Counted from the first letter of the stretch, positions 38,030-47,508 are shown. The stretch: 64,000 bases of DNA from Mesobacillus jeotgali (GCF_900166585.1 NZ_FVZC01000006.1:1-64000); one strand, 5' to 3'. Numbers and translations are program-made. The notes: generated by a model from the sequence alone, not told the origin.

Positions 38030-38893
38030 ATGGAATACATACTTTATCTTCTTCTGGGCGGATTCATCAGCGTGCTTTCAGGTTTTTTCGGCGTGGGCGG
38101 AGGTTTTATCCTGACACCGATTTTACTGTTGATTGGCTTTTCACCGCTAGAAGCGATCACGACCAGCTTGTTTTTCACTGTGGGTACATCGATTTCGGGG
38201 ATTACCGCGCATATTCGCATGAAAAACATCCTCTGGAAAGAGGGATTAATCATGGGACTAAGCGGTATTGTGGCTACGCAGGTGGCCAGGCCGCTTGTCT
38301 ATACATTGGAAGAGCGGGGATGGGATGAAGTTGTCATTCCGTTCCTCTATATTATCTTGCTTGCTTATTTTGCGGTAAAAATGATTCGACAGGGGTACAA
38401 GAAAGACGAAGAGAGTCCTGCTCCAGCCAGTTTTTCGCTGCCTAAGCTTTTGGAGGTAGGCTTTGTAGGAGGTTTTGTCTCGGCTTCGCTTGGAGTGGGA
38501 GGCGGATTCATCATCGTTCCGCTCATCATTACCTCGCTTGGGTTCAATCCGAAAAAGGCAGTTGGTACCAGTCTGTTTGCTGTACTGCTAATTGTCACGG
38601 TTGGATTCACTTCTTATGCGGTGAACACGGAGATCGATTACTTCATTGGCCTTATGCTGGTTGCGGGCGCGCTTGCAGGGTCACAGTTCGGTGCAAGGAT
38701 GACTGCTCATTTTGAAAACAGGGAAATGAACGCGATGCTCGGAATCCTTTATCTAGTCACACTGGCAGGAGCAGTTCTGAAGCTCGTTGGCCTGAACAAG
38801 GCAGGCCTGCTTATCATGGGCGTGTTCATTGTCTATTTCTTTGCAAGGTCTATAGGTAAAATTAAAACAAAAATGGCAATGAAAGAAGGCTGA
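38030..38893 (+). CDS. TauE/SafE-family permease
   Basis: Membrane protein of 287 residues with about eight helices in two homologous halves, each starting with a GVGGGF motif (SGFFGVGGGFILTPILLL and ASLGVGGGFIIVPLIIT). The family exports sulfite, sulfonates or related anions; the substrate here is unknown. The ATG at 38030 lies six bases after AAAGGGTG; an upstream GTG at 38021 is inside that site. Confidence 0.88.
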   Translation: MEYILYLLLGGFISVLSGFFGVGGGFILTPILLLIGFSPLEAITTSLFFTVGTSISGITAHIRMKNILWKEGLIMGLSGIVATQVARPLVYTLEERGWDEVVIPFLYIILLAYFAVKMIRQGYKKDEESPAPASFSLPKLLEVGFVGGFVSASLGVGGGFIIVPLIITSLGFNPKKAVGTSLFAVLLIVTVGFTSYAVNTEIDYFIGLMLVAGALAGSQFGARMTAHFENREMNAMLGILYLVTLAGAVLKLVGLNKAGLLIMGVFIVYFFARSIGKIKTKMAMKEG

Positions 38894-38913
38894 CCTGCTC
38901 AGCCTTTTTCTAA

Positions 38914-39760
38914 TTACGCCTCTGATGTAAGAGGATGCTTAATGTAGGGCAGAAACTCCAGCCCTGCTCTGCTTTTTACAAATAACGCTCCTTCACGTTT
39001 AAAAGGGACGGAAGTATATTTCAAATCTTTATAGTCCGGTGTGTAATGGAATACAACTTTTCCTGGAGGAAGGATGCTTTCAATTTTCACAGGCATGGCT
39101 GCTAATGACATCATACAGATGGATCACATCGTTTTCCCTTGTGAATATCACAATGGCGTCAGCCTCAGGATGGTAGTATAGATGGTCAGGAAAAACACTC
39201 AGGATATGGAACATGGTAATCCCGCTGGAGTTGGCTGTTGCAAATGCCTGCGAAACTGGTGCTCTGCCATGAACGATTTTCTCAATTTGCCTAAGGTCCT
39301 TATGAATCTCCAATTTCCTTAATTCTCGGCGGTCTTTACCAGATGAAACAATTGTTGAATACTGATGTTCCTCAACTTGTTTAAACCCAAACTTTGGGTA
39401 AAAATCGAGCACGCTGTCATTGGCGAACAAGTATATGTAATCATACTTTCCCTCGTATGCCTTCAAAACATGGTTCATCAGGCTGGCAGCGAGGCCTCTG
39501 TTACGGAAATCCGGATGAGTCATCACGGTACCAATCTGCAGGGCTTTATGGCTTTTTCCAGCAATGATCATGTTAAGTTCATTGACCGAGACATTGGCAA
39601 CTACCTGGCCGCTGAGTACGTATGAAAAAGGAATATATCGATCATCCCAAAAACCTTTTTCATGCCAGCTGCTAAAATCAATGCCGAAAATGTCAGCGGC
39701 AAGCTGGATGAAGCTTTTCCTCAAAACTTCATTCTCGCGATAATGACTTACTAGCTTCAT
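38914..39760 (-). pseudogene. GNAT-family acetyltransferase, frameshifted near its C-terminus
   Basis: The first frame (39760-39080) encodes a GNAT domain (VMTHPDFRNRGLAASLMNHVL is the acetyl-CoA loop) and ends early in DVISSHACEN. The rest of the C-terminal domain continues in another frame (about 39105-38914: LAAMPVKIESILPPGKVVFHY and onward to HPLTSEA). The shift is +1 relative to the first frame. It overlaps rodA by four bases (ATGA), so both were one transcript. Either a recent inactivation or a sequence error; the GNAT domain itself is complete. Confidence 0.8.
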
Positions 39761-40944
39761 ATATCAAAACTCCTGTCTCTCGAAGCAAACATATAGGTTT
39801 TATGATGGAATCGGATGCCATAAATCAGCCCCATTGCCAGCATATTGCCCATCAGTGAGCTGCCGCCATAACTGATGAATGGCAGAGGGATCCCCGTAAT
39901 CGGCAGCAGCTGGATCGTCATCCCGATATTCTGGAAGACATGAAATGTGATCATACTGATGACGCCGGAACTGATATAGGTATTGAAAGGGTCGTTCGTA
40001 TCCAGTGCTGTTTTTGTTAGATGATAGATTAGCAGGAAGTACAGGCTGATGACCACACTGCCCCCTATAAAGCCGAACTCCTCCCCGATAACGCTGAAAA
40101 TGAAGTCAGTATGGCTTTCCGGAATATAGACTTCACTGCCGTTGATTCCTTTTCCGGTCAGCATGCCGGAACCAATTGCACTAAGGGACTTTAATAGATG
40201 GTACCCATATTCAGGATAGCTTTCAGGATCCAGCCAGGCGTAGATTCGCCCGAACTGATACGTTTTTACCCCTAAGTACTTTTTCAGGATTTCTGGCTTC
40301 CAGATGACCAAGTACAGTATGCCGGCTCCCAGTGCAGCTCCTCCGCCATAGAGTGGCAGGATGATTTTCCAGGTGATGCCTGAAACAAGAATGATTCCAG
40401 TGAAAATCGCAAGTATGACAAGTGAGGTACCCAGGTCAGGCTGCATCATGATCATCCCAAGCGGAAGGGCGGTTATGGAACCAAGCTTGATGAATAAAAG
40501 GAAATCTGTTTGATGTGTCTTTTTCGGATGGTTTCTATGATGGGCATAAATCGTGCTGCTCAAGGCAAGAATCAGAAATACTTTCATGAATTCAGATGGC
40601 TGAATTGAACCGAATGGCTCGATGAAAAACCAGCTTTTAGCCCCGTTTCGTTCTTCGGCAATGCTTTCAGGAGCGAAGAACAGGAAGACGAGCAGGAAGA
40701 CTCCGAAGCCGTACAGATACCATGCTAACTTGCGGTATTGTTCGCTGTCGAACATCATTACCATAGCGATAATACCAGTCCCGACGACATACCAGAATAT
40801 CTGCTTGTATAAGAAATTTTGACCGGCATACTGCCCCGTCTGCTGGGCGCTGTATATAGCGATGCAGCTGGTGAGAAAAAACAGCAATAAGAGGAGTGTC
40901 AGCGTCCAATCAAATCTGTCGGATTTTTTAATCGAATTATCCAT
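39757..40944 (-). CDS. rodA: Rod-shape peptidoglycan polymerase RodA (SEDS family)
   Basis: SEDS glycosyltransferase that polymerises lateral-wall peptidoglycan. The 395 residues have about ten membrane helices. Family signatures: NGAKSWFFIEPFGSIQPSEFMK, MMQPDLGTSLV, SHTDFIFSVIGEEFGFIG with the catalytic Asp, and GIPLPFISYGGSSL. Identity as RodA rather than FtsW or SpoVE rests on the LLPITGIPLPFISYGGSS form and lack of division genes nearby. The following GNAT frame overlaps its stop. Confidence 0.9.
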   Translation of the reverse strand: MDNSIKKSDRFDWTLTLLLLLFFLTSCIAIYSAQQTGQYAGQNFLYKQIFWYVVGTGIIAMVMMFDSEQYRKLAWYLYGFGVFLLVFLFFAPESIAEERNGAKSWFFIEPFGSIQPSEFMKVFLILALSSTIYAHHRNHPKKTHQTDFLLFIKLGSITALPLGMIMMQPDLGTSLVILAIFTGIILVSGITWKIILPLYGGGAALGAGILYLVIWKPEILKKYLGVKTYQFGRIYAWLDPESYPEYGYHLLKSLSAIGSGMLTGKGINGSEVYIPESHTDFIFSVIGEEFGFIGGSVVISLYFLLIYHLTKTALDTNDPFNTYISSGVISMITFHVFQNIGMTIQLLPITGIPLPFISYGGSSLMGNMLAMGLIYGIRFHHKTYMFASRDRSFDI

Positions 40945-41271
40945 TTTTACTCCCTGTCCATTTTACATTGTTATTTATCAGCAGGAATGAGTATCTTTGC
41001 CTGCTGGTCCTACCATTTTATGCAGCAGGAGAAGGATTATCCTTGCGATTCCTGTTAAGGTAATATATTCCTCAAAATAATAGACGATTGAAAGGAAAGA
41101 ATAGTTTCTTTTTACAGCTGGATTCTTTTCATGGAATATGTTGATAATAATTATGTTTTTGAAGAGTCGGAATAAGATATTTTCAGCCGTTTTTGTTAGA
41201 ATGGAAGGAGTGTTATTTGTACGGAGCCGCTGGCAATTTTCAGCTGAGAAATTTTCCGGGAGGTTTTGCCA
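40945..41271. other. Intergenic region between divergent genes
   Basis: Holds the promoters of rodA and of the next plus-strand gene; neither is clear to me. A 102-residue minus-strand frame crosses it but has no coding character. No repeat or RNA element was recognised. Confidence 0.3.
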
Positions 41272-42045
41272 TTGAAAAAGAACCATCCTTATAGCAGGGA
41301 TCTACTATATGTCCATTTAAACGAACGGGACCAGTATGTGCTCTCGCATGGAATTGAATTCCATGAATTTGCCAGGTCATTGGCTGATTCGCTTAATCAC
41401 CTTCTATTATTGAAGCATCGATATGAGGATGGTGAATTCAACAGACATACTTTATTTGAGTATGTACCTGAAGACAGTGTTGAAAAGCTGGTTGGCGCAA
41501 ATGTACATACTGGGGATTTTTGCTGGATTGATTTTGAGGAAGTGGAAGCACTGAATGTGTTGTCGCCTCAGGAAATTGCTGAACTTCTTTATCTCGGGCA
41601 TATCAAGCATCATTTAAAGCTGCCCTTTTACAACCAGCTTAACAATCGTTTTGTTTATCTATCCAATGAGGATGGCTGGTTTAATAAAACGTATTACCGA
41701 AATTTCAATGACTTTTTCCGGATGCTCGGCATTGTCCTGTCTGGAAAGCTCGGTGAAATGAAACCTGAAAAAAGTCTGCTTGGGATCAGGAGGAAAAAGG
41801 CTTATCCATCCGTAAGCAAGGAAATTTTGAAATCGCTGATACCGGCACTAAAGGAAGGTGCAGTATTTTCGCTGAAAAACATTCAGCAAAATCGCAACAG
41901 AATTGAAGTGCCGATTTGGATTATCGGGGATTTCGCCAACATGGATGACATGCATGATGAATATAAAGAAGCAAGCCGGAACCTTCCGGACGGCAGACTT
42001 ATATTCGATAAGAAGCTTAAGGAATGGAGCTTGCTAGCACAATAA
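41272..42045 (+). CDS. Conserved protein of unknown function
   Basis: 257 residues, soluble, rich in Leu, His and Tyr; no signal or membrane helix. Notable stretches are FEYVPEDSVEKLVGANVHTGDFCWIDFEEVEALNVLSPQEIAELLYLGHIKHHLKLPFY and VPIWIIGDFANMDDMHDEYKEASRNLP. It looks like a single-domain Bacillaceae protein, but I cannot assign a family. I prefer the TTG at 41272, eight bases after GGGAGG; an in-frame TTG at 41266 is too close. No operon partner. Confidence 0.75.
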   Translation: MKKNHPYSRDLLYVHLNERDQYVLSHGIEFHEFARSLADSLNHLLLLKHRYEDGEFNRHTLFEYVPEDSVEKLVGANVHTGDFCWIDFEEVEALNVLSPQEIAELLYLGHIKHHLKLPFYNQLNNRFVYLSNEDGWFNKTYYRNFNDFFRMLGIVLSGKLGEMKPEKSLLGIRRKKAYPSVSKEILKSLIPALKEGAVFSLKNIQQNRNRIEVPIWIIGDFANMDDMHDEYKEASRNLPDGRLIFDKKLKEWSLLAQ

Positions 42046-42111
42046 GTCGAAAAAAGAAAGTTTTTGCAGTTAGTTTTGGCAAATCGTGTATAATGGGTTG
42101 TAGCGGAAAAT

Positions 42112-42330
42112 TACATAATTGAAATGATCAGGTGTCTTTTAAAACAAGACTTAATAGGGAAGTTGGTGAAAATCCAATGCGGTCCCGCCACTGTAAATGG
42201 TAGCAAGCTGCAATTGGCCACTGTACAAATGTACGGGAAGGCGCAGCGAGCTATGACCATGAGCCAGGAGACCTGCCTGTCCATTGCACCACACAACCTA
42301 CGAGGATAGGGAGGTGCCGACAGGCTTTAT
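42112..42330 (+). ncRNA. Cobalamin riboswitch
   Basis: Adenosylcobalamin-binding leader of btuFCD. The core is plain: AATAGGGAAGTTGGTGAAAA, TCCAATGCGGTCCCGCCACT, then the B12 box GAGCCAGGAGACCTGCCTG at 42262-42280. TAGGGAGGTG near 42307-42316 can pair with CATCTCCC at the foot of the terminator, which gives a ligand-controlled switch between antiterminator and terminator. Boundaries are approximate. Confidence 0.93.
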
Positions 42331-42364
42331 GTCTTTATAATGATAAAAACATTTGCTTACTCGG

Positions 42365-42396
42365 ACATCTCCCCTTCTGGTGGAGATGTTTTTTTA
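42365..42396 (+). terminator. Riboswitch-controlled terminator
   Basis: ACATCTCC pairs with GGAGATGT, followed by TTTTTTTATT. It lies between the cobalamin riboswitch and btuF. Confidence 0.85.
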
Positions 42397-42498
42397 TTAA
42401 AATCTTTTGATAGTGGCCTGGGATGATGTTTGAAAGCAAAGAGCCTCGAACAATCACCACCCATCTAACAAAGCTGATTGAAAAATGGAGGAGAAGAA

Positions 42499-43455
42499 AT
42501 GAAGAAGTTATGGATGTTATTGATGGCAGCTGCCATGATTCTCGCTGGCTGCGGTACAGAAGCACAGCCTGAAAAAAAGGAAGGCGAAAAAACTGCACAG
42601 GAACAGAAGACAGGATTCCCAGTAACCGTAAAAGACGCACTGGATGAAAAAGTTGTCATTGAAGAAAAGCCTGAGAAGATTATTTCCCTGATTCCGAGCA
42701 ACACAGAAATCGTTTATGCGCTTGACAGCGGGGAGGCAATTGTTGGTGTCACCGATTTCGACAATTACCCAGAGGAAGCTATGTCTAAGGAAAAAGTCGG
42801 CGGTATTGAATTCAATATTGAAAAAATGATTTCGCTGAAACCAGATCTTGTCCTTGCCCCCGGGTCTACCGCGGACACTGCGAAAGAAGGTCTTCAGCAA
42901 TTAAAGGACGCAGGTATTGATGTTGTCGTTGTAAACGATGCGCAGTCATTTGAAGAAGTTTATCAATCGATTGAGATGGTTGGAAAAGCGATTGGTGAAC
43001 CTCAAAAAGCAGCTGAGCTAGTGGACTCAATGAAAAACAGCTTTGCAGAACTGAAGAAGAAAGCTGAGGCAATCAAACCAGAAGAGCAAAAGACAGTATT
43101 TGTAGAAGTCTCTCCTGCGCCGGAAATCTATACAGCCGGCAAAAATACCTTTATTAATGAAATGCTTGAGTTGATTGGCGCGAAGAATGCTGCCGGCGAT
43201 ATGGAAGGCTGGCCGAAGGTGGACCCTGAAGCCATCATTGAGCGTAATCCGGATGTCGTTGTGACAACCTATGGATATTACACAGAGAAGCCAGTTGAGC
43301 AAGTGCTTACCCGGCAAGGCTGGAACAATGTAAAAGCGGTCAAGGACCAGCAGGTATATGATGTCCATTCCGACCTCGTAACCCGTTCAGGCCCAAGGCT
43401 TGCTGAAGGAGCAGAGGAGCTTGCAAAAGCCATTTACCCGGACGTTTTTAAATAA
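42499..43455 (+). CDS. btuF: Cobalamin ABC transporter, substrate-binding lipoprotein
   Basis: Binds vitamin B12 or cobinamides at the cell surface. The 318 residues carry a lipoprotein signal (MKKLWMLLMAAAMILAGC). The helical-backbone binding domain follows (PEKIISLIPSNTEIVYALDSGEAIVGVTDF...NIEKMISLKPDLVLAPGS). ATG 42499 has GGAGG eight bases upstream. First gene behind the cobalamin riboswitch, which supports corrinoid rather than iron-siderophore specificity. Confidence 0.92.
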   Translation: MKKLWMLLMAAAMILAGCGTEAQPEKKEGEKTAQEQKTGFPVTVKDALDEKVVIEEKPEKIISLIPSNTEIVYALDSGEAIVGVTDFDNYPEEAMSKEKVGGIEFNIEKMISLKPDLVLAPGSTADTAKEGLQQLKDAGIDVVVVNDAQSFEEVYQSIEMVGKAIGEPQKAAELVDSMKNSFAELKKKAEAIKPEEQKTVFVEVSPAPEIYTAGKNTFINEMLELIGAKNAAGDMEGWPKVDPEAIIERNPDVVVTTYGYYTEKPVEQVLTRQGWNNVKAVKDQQVYDVHSDLVTRSGPRLAEGAEELAKAIYPDVFK

Positions 43456-44482
43456 TAAAAGTTTAGCATATATCGTTGCAGCGGCATTCTTAATTATATC
43501 CATGCTGCTGGGCATATCAATCGGAACCGTTTCCATCCCTGTACCTGCCATTGTTAAAATCATTGCTGCTGAAATTTTCCGCTTTCAGGGACATGGAATC
43601 GATCCGATGCATGCAAGTATTGTCATGGAAATCAGGCTGCCGCGCGTGCTGCTGGCGGGACTCGTCGGCGCCTCATTGGCGATTGCCGGTGCCGCGTTCC
43701 AGGGTCTGCTGCGAAATCCGCTTGCAGATCCTTATACACTCGGGATTTCATCAGGAGCATCTATAGGGGCTGTCATAACGCTTTTCTTTGGCATTTCCTT
43801 GCCGCTGATCGGTGCTTACACACTGCCGGTGCTTAGCATTTTATTCGCATTCGGCACGATTTTGTTTGTGCTGTTTTTTGCCCGGAAAGTCGACAGACTG
43901 CTCAGGGTGGAAACAATCATTCTGACCGGAATTATCTTAAGCTCATTTCTGGGCTCGTTCATTTCTTTGATGATCGCCCTCTCTGGCGAAGAACTGCGGC
44001 AAATCATCGGCTGGCTGCTTGGCAGTGTGTCAATGCGCGGCTGGGAATACGTTAAAATTATTTTTCCGTTCTTTATAATTGGGTTGGTGATTCTGCTTGC
44101 CAACACAAGAGAGTTGAATGCGATGTCCTTTGGAGAGGAAAGAGCACAGCATCTTGGTGTCAATGTAGAACGCCGGAAGCTTTTGATTTTGCTGTCTGGT
44201 TCGCTTTTAACCGGATCGGCCGTCGCAGTATCAGGAACGATCGGCTTTGTCGGACTTGTCATTCCGCATCTGACAAGGACTGTCTGGGGCCCAGACCATC
44301 GCCACTTGCTGCCGCTATCCATCCTGATTGGCAGCGGCTTCCTGATTATCGCAGACCTTATATCACGGACGATTATCGCGCCTTCGGAATTGCCGATAGG
44401 CGTGATTACAGCATTAACCGGTGCTCCGGTTTTTGCATTTATTTTAATGAAAAATCGCAGGGAAAGAAGTGCTGGCCGATGA
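43400..44482 (+). CDS. btuC: Cobalamin ABC transporter permease
   Basis: FecCD/BtuC-family permease of 360 residues with about ten helices. Hallmarks: EIRLPRVLLAGLVGASLAIAGAAFQGLLRNPLADPYTLGISSGAS and VSGTIGFVGLVIPHLTRTVWGPDHRHLLPLS. The start is uncertain: the frame opens inside btuF (TTG 43400); another TTG at 43421 is also possible. It overlaps the next gene by four bases (ATGA). Confidence 0.92.
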   Translation: MLKEQRSLQKPFTRTFLNNKSLAYIVAAAFLIISMLLGISIGTVSIPVPAIVKIIAAEIFRFQGHGIDPMHASIVMEIRLPRVLLAGLVGASLAIAGAAFQGLLRNPLADPYTLGISSGASIGAVITLFFGISLPLIGAYTLPVLSILFAFGTILFVLFFARKVDRLLRVETIILTGIILSSFLGSFISLMIALSGEELRQIIGWLLGSVSMRGWEYVKIIFPFFIIGLVILLANTRELNAMSFGEERAQHLGVNVERRKLLILLSGSLLTGSAVAVSGTIGFVGLVIPHLTRTVWGPDHRHLLPLSILIGSGFLIIADLISRTIIAPSELPIGVITALTGAPVFAFILMKNRRERSAGR

Positions 44483-45924
44483 TCACAGTGAGGAGTTTAA
44501 CAGGCGGATATGCAGGCGGCGAAGTCCTGAAGGAAATCAGTTTTGAGGTGGGCAAAGGGGAATTGTTCGGCATCCTCGGCCCAAATGGCAGCGGAAAGAC
44601 CACGCTGTTAAAAATGATTAGCGGGGCACTGGGTTTTTCAGCGGGAATCATTGAGCTCGACGGACGTCCTTTGACTCAGTATACCCCTAAACAGCTTGCC
44701 AGAATGATGGCAGTCCTGCCTCAGCATTCTGACCAGGCCTTCCCATATAGTGTAAAAGAGACCGTATCGCTTGGCCGTTATGCACATCAGAAAGGATGGT
44801 TCCACAGCTGGAGTGAGGAAGATGAGCAGATTGTACTGAAGGTGATGGACCAGACAGGAATCACCTTTTTACAGGAAAAATCGATCGTTGAGCTATCCGG
44901 CGGCGAAAAACAGCGGGTCTATCTTGCGCAGGCACTGGCGCAGCAGCCAAGGATCCTGCTGCTTGATGAACCGACAAACCATCTGGATCTAAGCTTTCAA
45001 AAAGAACTCCTGGATCTTCTGAAAAAATGGGCAATCGAAGAGGGGTTGACGGTCGTCTCGATTTTCCACGATTTGAACCTGGCCTCACTATATTGTGACA
45101 GACTGCTTTTGATGGAAAATGGCGAGGTATTGATTGTTGATACTCCTGCTGAGGTTTTAAAAGAAGAGCGCATTAAGAGCGTCTATAAGACGCAGATTAA
45201 AAACCATCCTCATCCCGAAATCGCCAGGCCGCAGCTATTGCTTGTTCCTGAATCGGACAGAGGTCAAGAGGGTGACTTCAAAATAGACTTCAGGTTTCTC
45301 GATGTTGGTCAAGACCGGATTGTAATGCAGATACCGGTGAAGTTGAGGACGATGTCTTCAGGAATCACCGGTGCAGGGATTGGCTGGCACAATTCCTTTG
45401 TGCATAGAGTTGTCCCGATGGAATATGATTGCAGTGACCATAAGGCAGAAATGGCTGCGTTTTTACAGGGAAATGGCTATCTGCCGAGCGAGACCGTTGC
45501 GATGATGACTGCTGTCCCGGCAGCAACCACCTCCATCAGACTTTTTGAGGCCGGTGAACTATCCATTTTTATTATTGTCTCCGCAGGCAATACACATTAT
45601 GATAGCCCGCGTAATATCAATACCTGGCTGTTTATCAATGGAAGGATTTCTGAAGAAGCTTTTATCCAGAGCGCGATGACAGCTGCCGAAGCGAAAATGA
45701 GTGCTCTGCAGGAGTTGGAAGGCAGCCGGGTAAATACAGCGGATCCGGCAGTTGGCATTTCGACTGACAGTATCTGTATCGCTGCACCCCAGCAGGGCGA
45801 AGAGATATCCTATGCTGGCACCGCCTCGCCGCTAGGCAAGCTCATTAGCGAGGGAATCTACACCTGTACAAAAGAAGCGATTTTAAACTACCGAGCTGAC
45901 AAAGCTGCTTTTAAACATTCATGA
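44479..45924 (+). CDS. btuD: Cobalamin ABC ATPase fused to CbiZ adenosylcobinamide amidohydrolase
   Basis: 481 residues, two parts. Residues 1-255 are the ABC ATPase: Walker A GPNGSGKTT, signature LSGGEKQR, Walker B LLLLDEPTNHLD, H loop FHDL. From about 265 to the end is a CbiZ domain (RTMSSGITGAGIGWHNSFVHR, NINTWLFINGRISEEAFIQSAMTAAEAKM, STDSICIAAPQ, YAGTASPLGKLI). CbiZ removes the side chain of imported adenosyl-pseudocobalamin or cobinamide so that it can be rebuilt. The fusion couples uptake to salvage and is known from some bacilli and archaea; together with the riboswitch it sets the operon's role. Confidence 0.92.
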   Translation: MITVRSLTGGYAGGEVLKEISFEVGKGELFGILGPNGSGKTTLLKMISGALGFSAGIIELDGRPLTQYTPKQLARMMAVLPQHSDQAFPYSVKETVSLGRYAHQKGWFHSWSEEDEQIVLKVMDQTGITFLQEKSIVELSGGEKQRVYLAQALAQQPRILLLDEPTNHLDLSFQKELLDLLKKWAIEEGLTVVSIFHDLNLASLYCDRLLLMENGEVLIVDTPAEVLKEERIKSVYKTQIKNHPHPEIARPQLLLVPESDRGQEGDFKIDFRFLDVGQDRIVMQIPVKLRTMSSGITGAGIGWHNSFVHRVVPMEYDCSDHKAEMAAFLQGNGYLPSETVAMMTAVPAATTSIRLFEAGELSIFIIVSAGNTHYDSPRNINTWLFINGRISEEAFIQSAMTAAEAKMSALQELEGSRVNTADPAVGISTDSICIAAPQQGEEISYAGTASPLGKLISEGIYTCTKEAILNYRADKAAFKHS

Positions 45925-45972
45925 AGGAAACATGGTCCCCCATCTCGAATGTATCCCTTAGAGGTGATCATG

Positions 45973-46356
45973 ATGGAATTGAAAATGGGTTATGTCATTT
46001 TATATGTCGCCGACCTAGAAAAAACCAAGCATTTCTACGGCGAGCTGCTAGGCCTTAAACTTCGTAACGAATTTGGGACCTACATTGAATATGAAACAGG
46101 CAACACGGTACTGTCGATGAACACCAGGGAGAGCGGACGAGAAATTACGACCTTGCCAATCCCCGAAGGAGTAAGGAAAGAACAAACCTTTGAGCTTGGA
46201 TTTGTAACAGAAGATGTTCCGGGTGCAGTAGAAAAGCTGAGGGCTGCAGACGTTCCAATCCTGCTCGAGCCGACAGAAAAGCCATGGGGCCAGGTTGTTG
46301 CCTATGCGGCTGATCCTGATGGGCATTATATTGAAATATGTACACCTATTGGGTAA
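45973..46356 (+). CDS. VOC/glyoxalase-fold protein
   Basis: 127 residues of the vicinal-oxygen-chelate superfamily: MGYVILYVADLEKTKHFYGELLGLKLRNEFGTYIEYETGNTVLSMNTR, then a second betaalphabeta module ending AADPDGHYIEICTP. Metal ligands (His near the start, Glu at the end) fit lyase or dioxygenase relatives, but no substrate can be named. The second ATG (45973) is six bases after GAGGTG. It follows the btu operon closely and could be on the same transcript by chance. Confidence 0.85.
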   Translation: MELKMGYVILYVADLEKTKHFYGELLGLKLRNEFGTYIEYETGNTVLSMNTRESGREITTLPIPEGVRKEQTFELGFVTEDVPGAVEKLRAADVPILLEPTEKPWGQVVAYAADPDGHYIEICTPIG

Positions 46357-46362
46357 AAAACC

Positions 46363-46400
46363 ATTCCTGCAGCTGATTTGGCTGCAGGAATTTTTTTTGC
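46363..46400 (+). terminator. Terminator of the btu-VOC unit
   Basis: ATTCCTGCAGC pairs with GCTGCAGGAAT, followed by a long T-run. Confidence 0.88.
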
Positions 46401-46449
46401 CCTGATAACGGGTGACGGCGGGCTTGTTTACACCTGAAATTGTAGCACA

Positions 46450-47240
46450 ACTGCGAAGAAAGGCTCTACAGGTCCGAATGGAGAAAGAAGCTGTGAAAAG
46501 GTCACATAGAAAAGTTCAATAAGCCCAAATGGAGGATGAAGCGGTGAAAAGGTCACATAGAAAAGTTCTATAAGCCCGAATGGAGAGTGAAGTCGTAAAA
46601 AGGTCACATAGAAAGATTCTATAAGCCCGAATGGAGAGTGAAGTCGTAAAAAGGTCACATAGAAAGATTCTATAAGCCCAAATGGAGAGTGAAGTCGTAA
46701 AAAGGTCACATAGAAAAGTTCTAAAAGCCCAAATGGAGGATGAAGCAGTGAAAAGGTCGTATAGAAGCGTTCTATAAGCTTGAATTAAGGGTGGAGGCAG
46801 AAAAAAGTCACATAGAAAAGGTCTAAAAGCCCAAATGGAGGATGAAGCGGTGAAAAGGTCACATAGAAAAGTTCTAAAAGCCCGATAGGAGAGTGAAGTC
46901 GTAAAAAGGTCACATAGAAAGATTCTATAAGCCCAAATGGAGAGTGAAGTCGTAAAAAGGTCACATAGAAAAGTTCTAAAAGCCCAAATGAAGGATGAAG
47001 CGGTGAAAAGGTCGTATAGAAAAGTTCTATAAGCCCGATTGGAGAGTGAAGTCGTAAAAAGGTCACATAGAAAGATTCTATAAGCCCTATCGGAGAGTGA
47101 AGTTGTAAAAAGGTCACATAGAAAGATTCTAAAAGCCCAAATGGAGAGTGAAGTCGTAAAAAGGTCACATAGAAAAGTTCTAAAAGCCCAAATGAAGGAT
47201 GAAGCGGTGAAAAGGTCACATAGATAGATGCTTTGCGGCC
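46450..47240. repeat. 51-bp tandem repeat array, about 15 copies
   Basis: The box GTCACATAGA (or GTCGTATAGA) occurs at 46501, 46552, 46603, 46654, 46705, 46756, 46807, 46858, 46909, 46960, 47011, 47062, 47113, 47164 and 47215, each exactly 51 bp apart with no indel. A unit reads GTCACATAGAAAAGTTCTAA then AAGCCCAAATGGAG and GATGAAGCGGTGAAAAG. Copies differ by substitutions (AGAAAAGTTCTA or AGAAAGATTCTA; GGATGAAGCGG or GAGTGAAGTCG) and these variants are interleaved. On the minus strand 51 bp equals 17 codons, giving two open frames (46428-46709, 46785-47492) of a repeated TFLRLHSPFGLIESFYV peptide; I doubt that it is a protein, since no ribosome site or start fits. Confidence 0.95.
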
Positions 47241-47508
47241 AGTCTGGATTGGAGCCAAGGAAAAGGTACTATAAAAAGGTTCTTGTAAGATAATGCAGGG
47301 TATTCCTAGTGCTATTTTACATTTTAAGGTTATTAAAATGTAATGAGAAAAACAGAGGAATTGGTCGAATAACGAAGAAAACTTGATGTAGCACCGCTTA
47401 CAAGCCTGTTTGCCTGTTCTTAAAATTATGTTATGATAAATTCTGTTTGTAACGGACCCGGCTTGCTTGAGAGTAGGAAGCCACACAATCATTTTAAGGG
47501 GTGTTTAC

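Noticed and set aside
40978..41286. 102-residue minus-strand frame before the unknown protein gene
   Set aside because: Overlaps the next gene's ribosome site and start and has no coding character.
46450..47240. CRISPR array
   Set aside because: The whole 51-bp unit repeats; there are no unique spacers between conserved repeats and no cas genes.
46428..47492. Two minus-strand frames of a repeated 17-residue peptide as real genes
   Set aside because: No ribosome site or sensible start, and the larger frame begins inside the SulP leader. Openness follows from the 51-bp period being a multiple of three. Kept as a finding, not as CDS.
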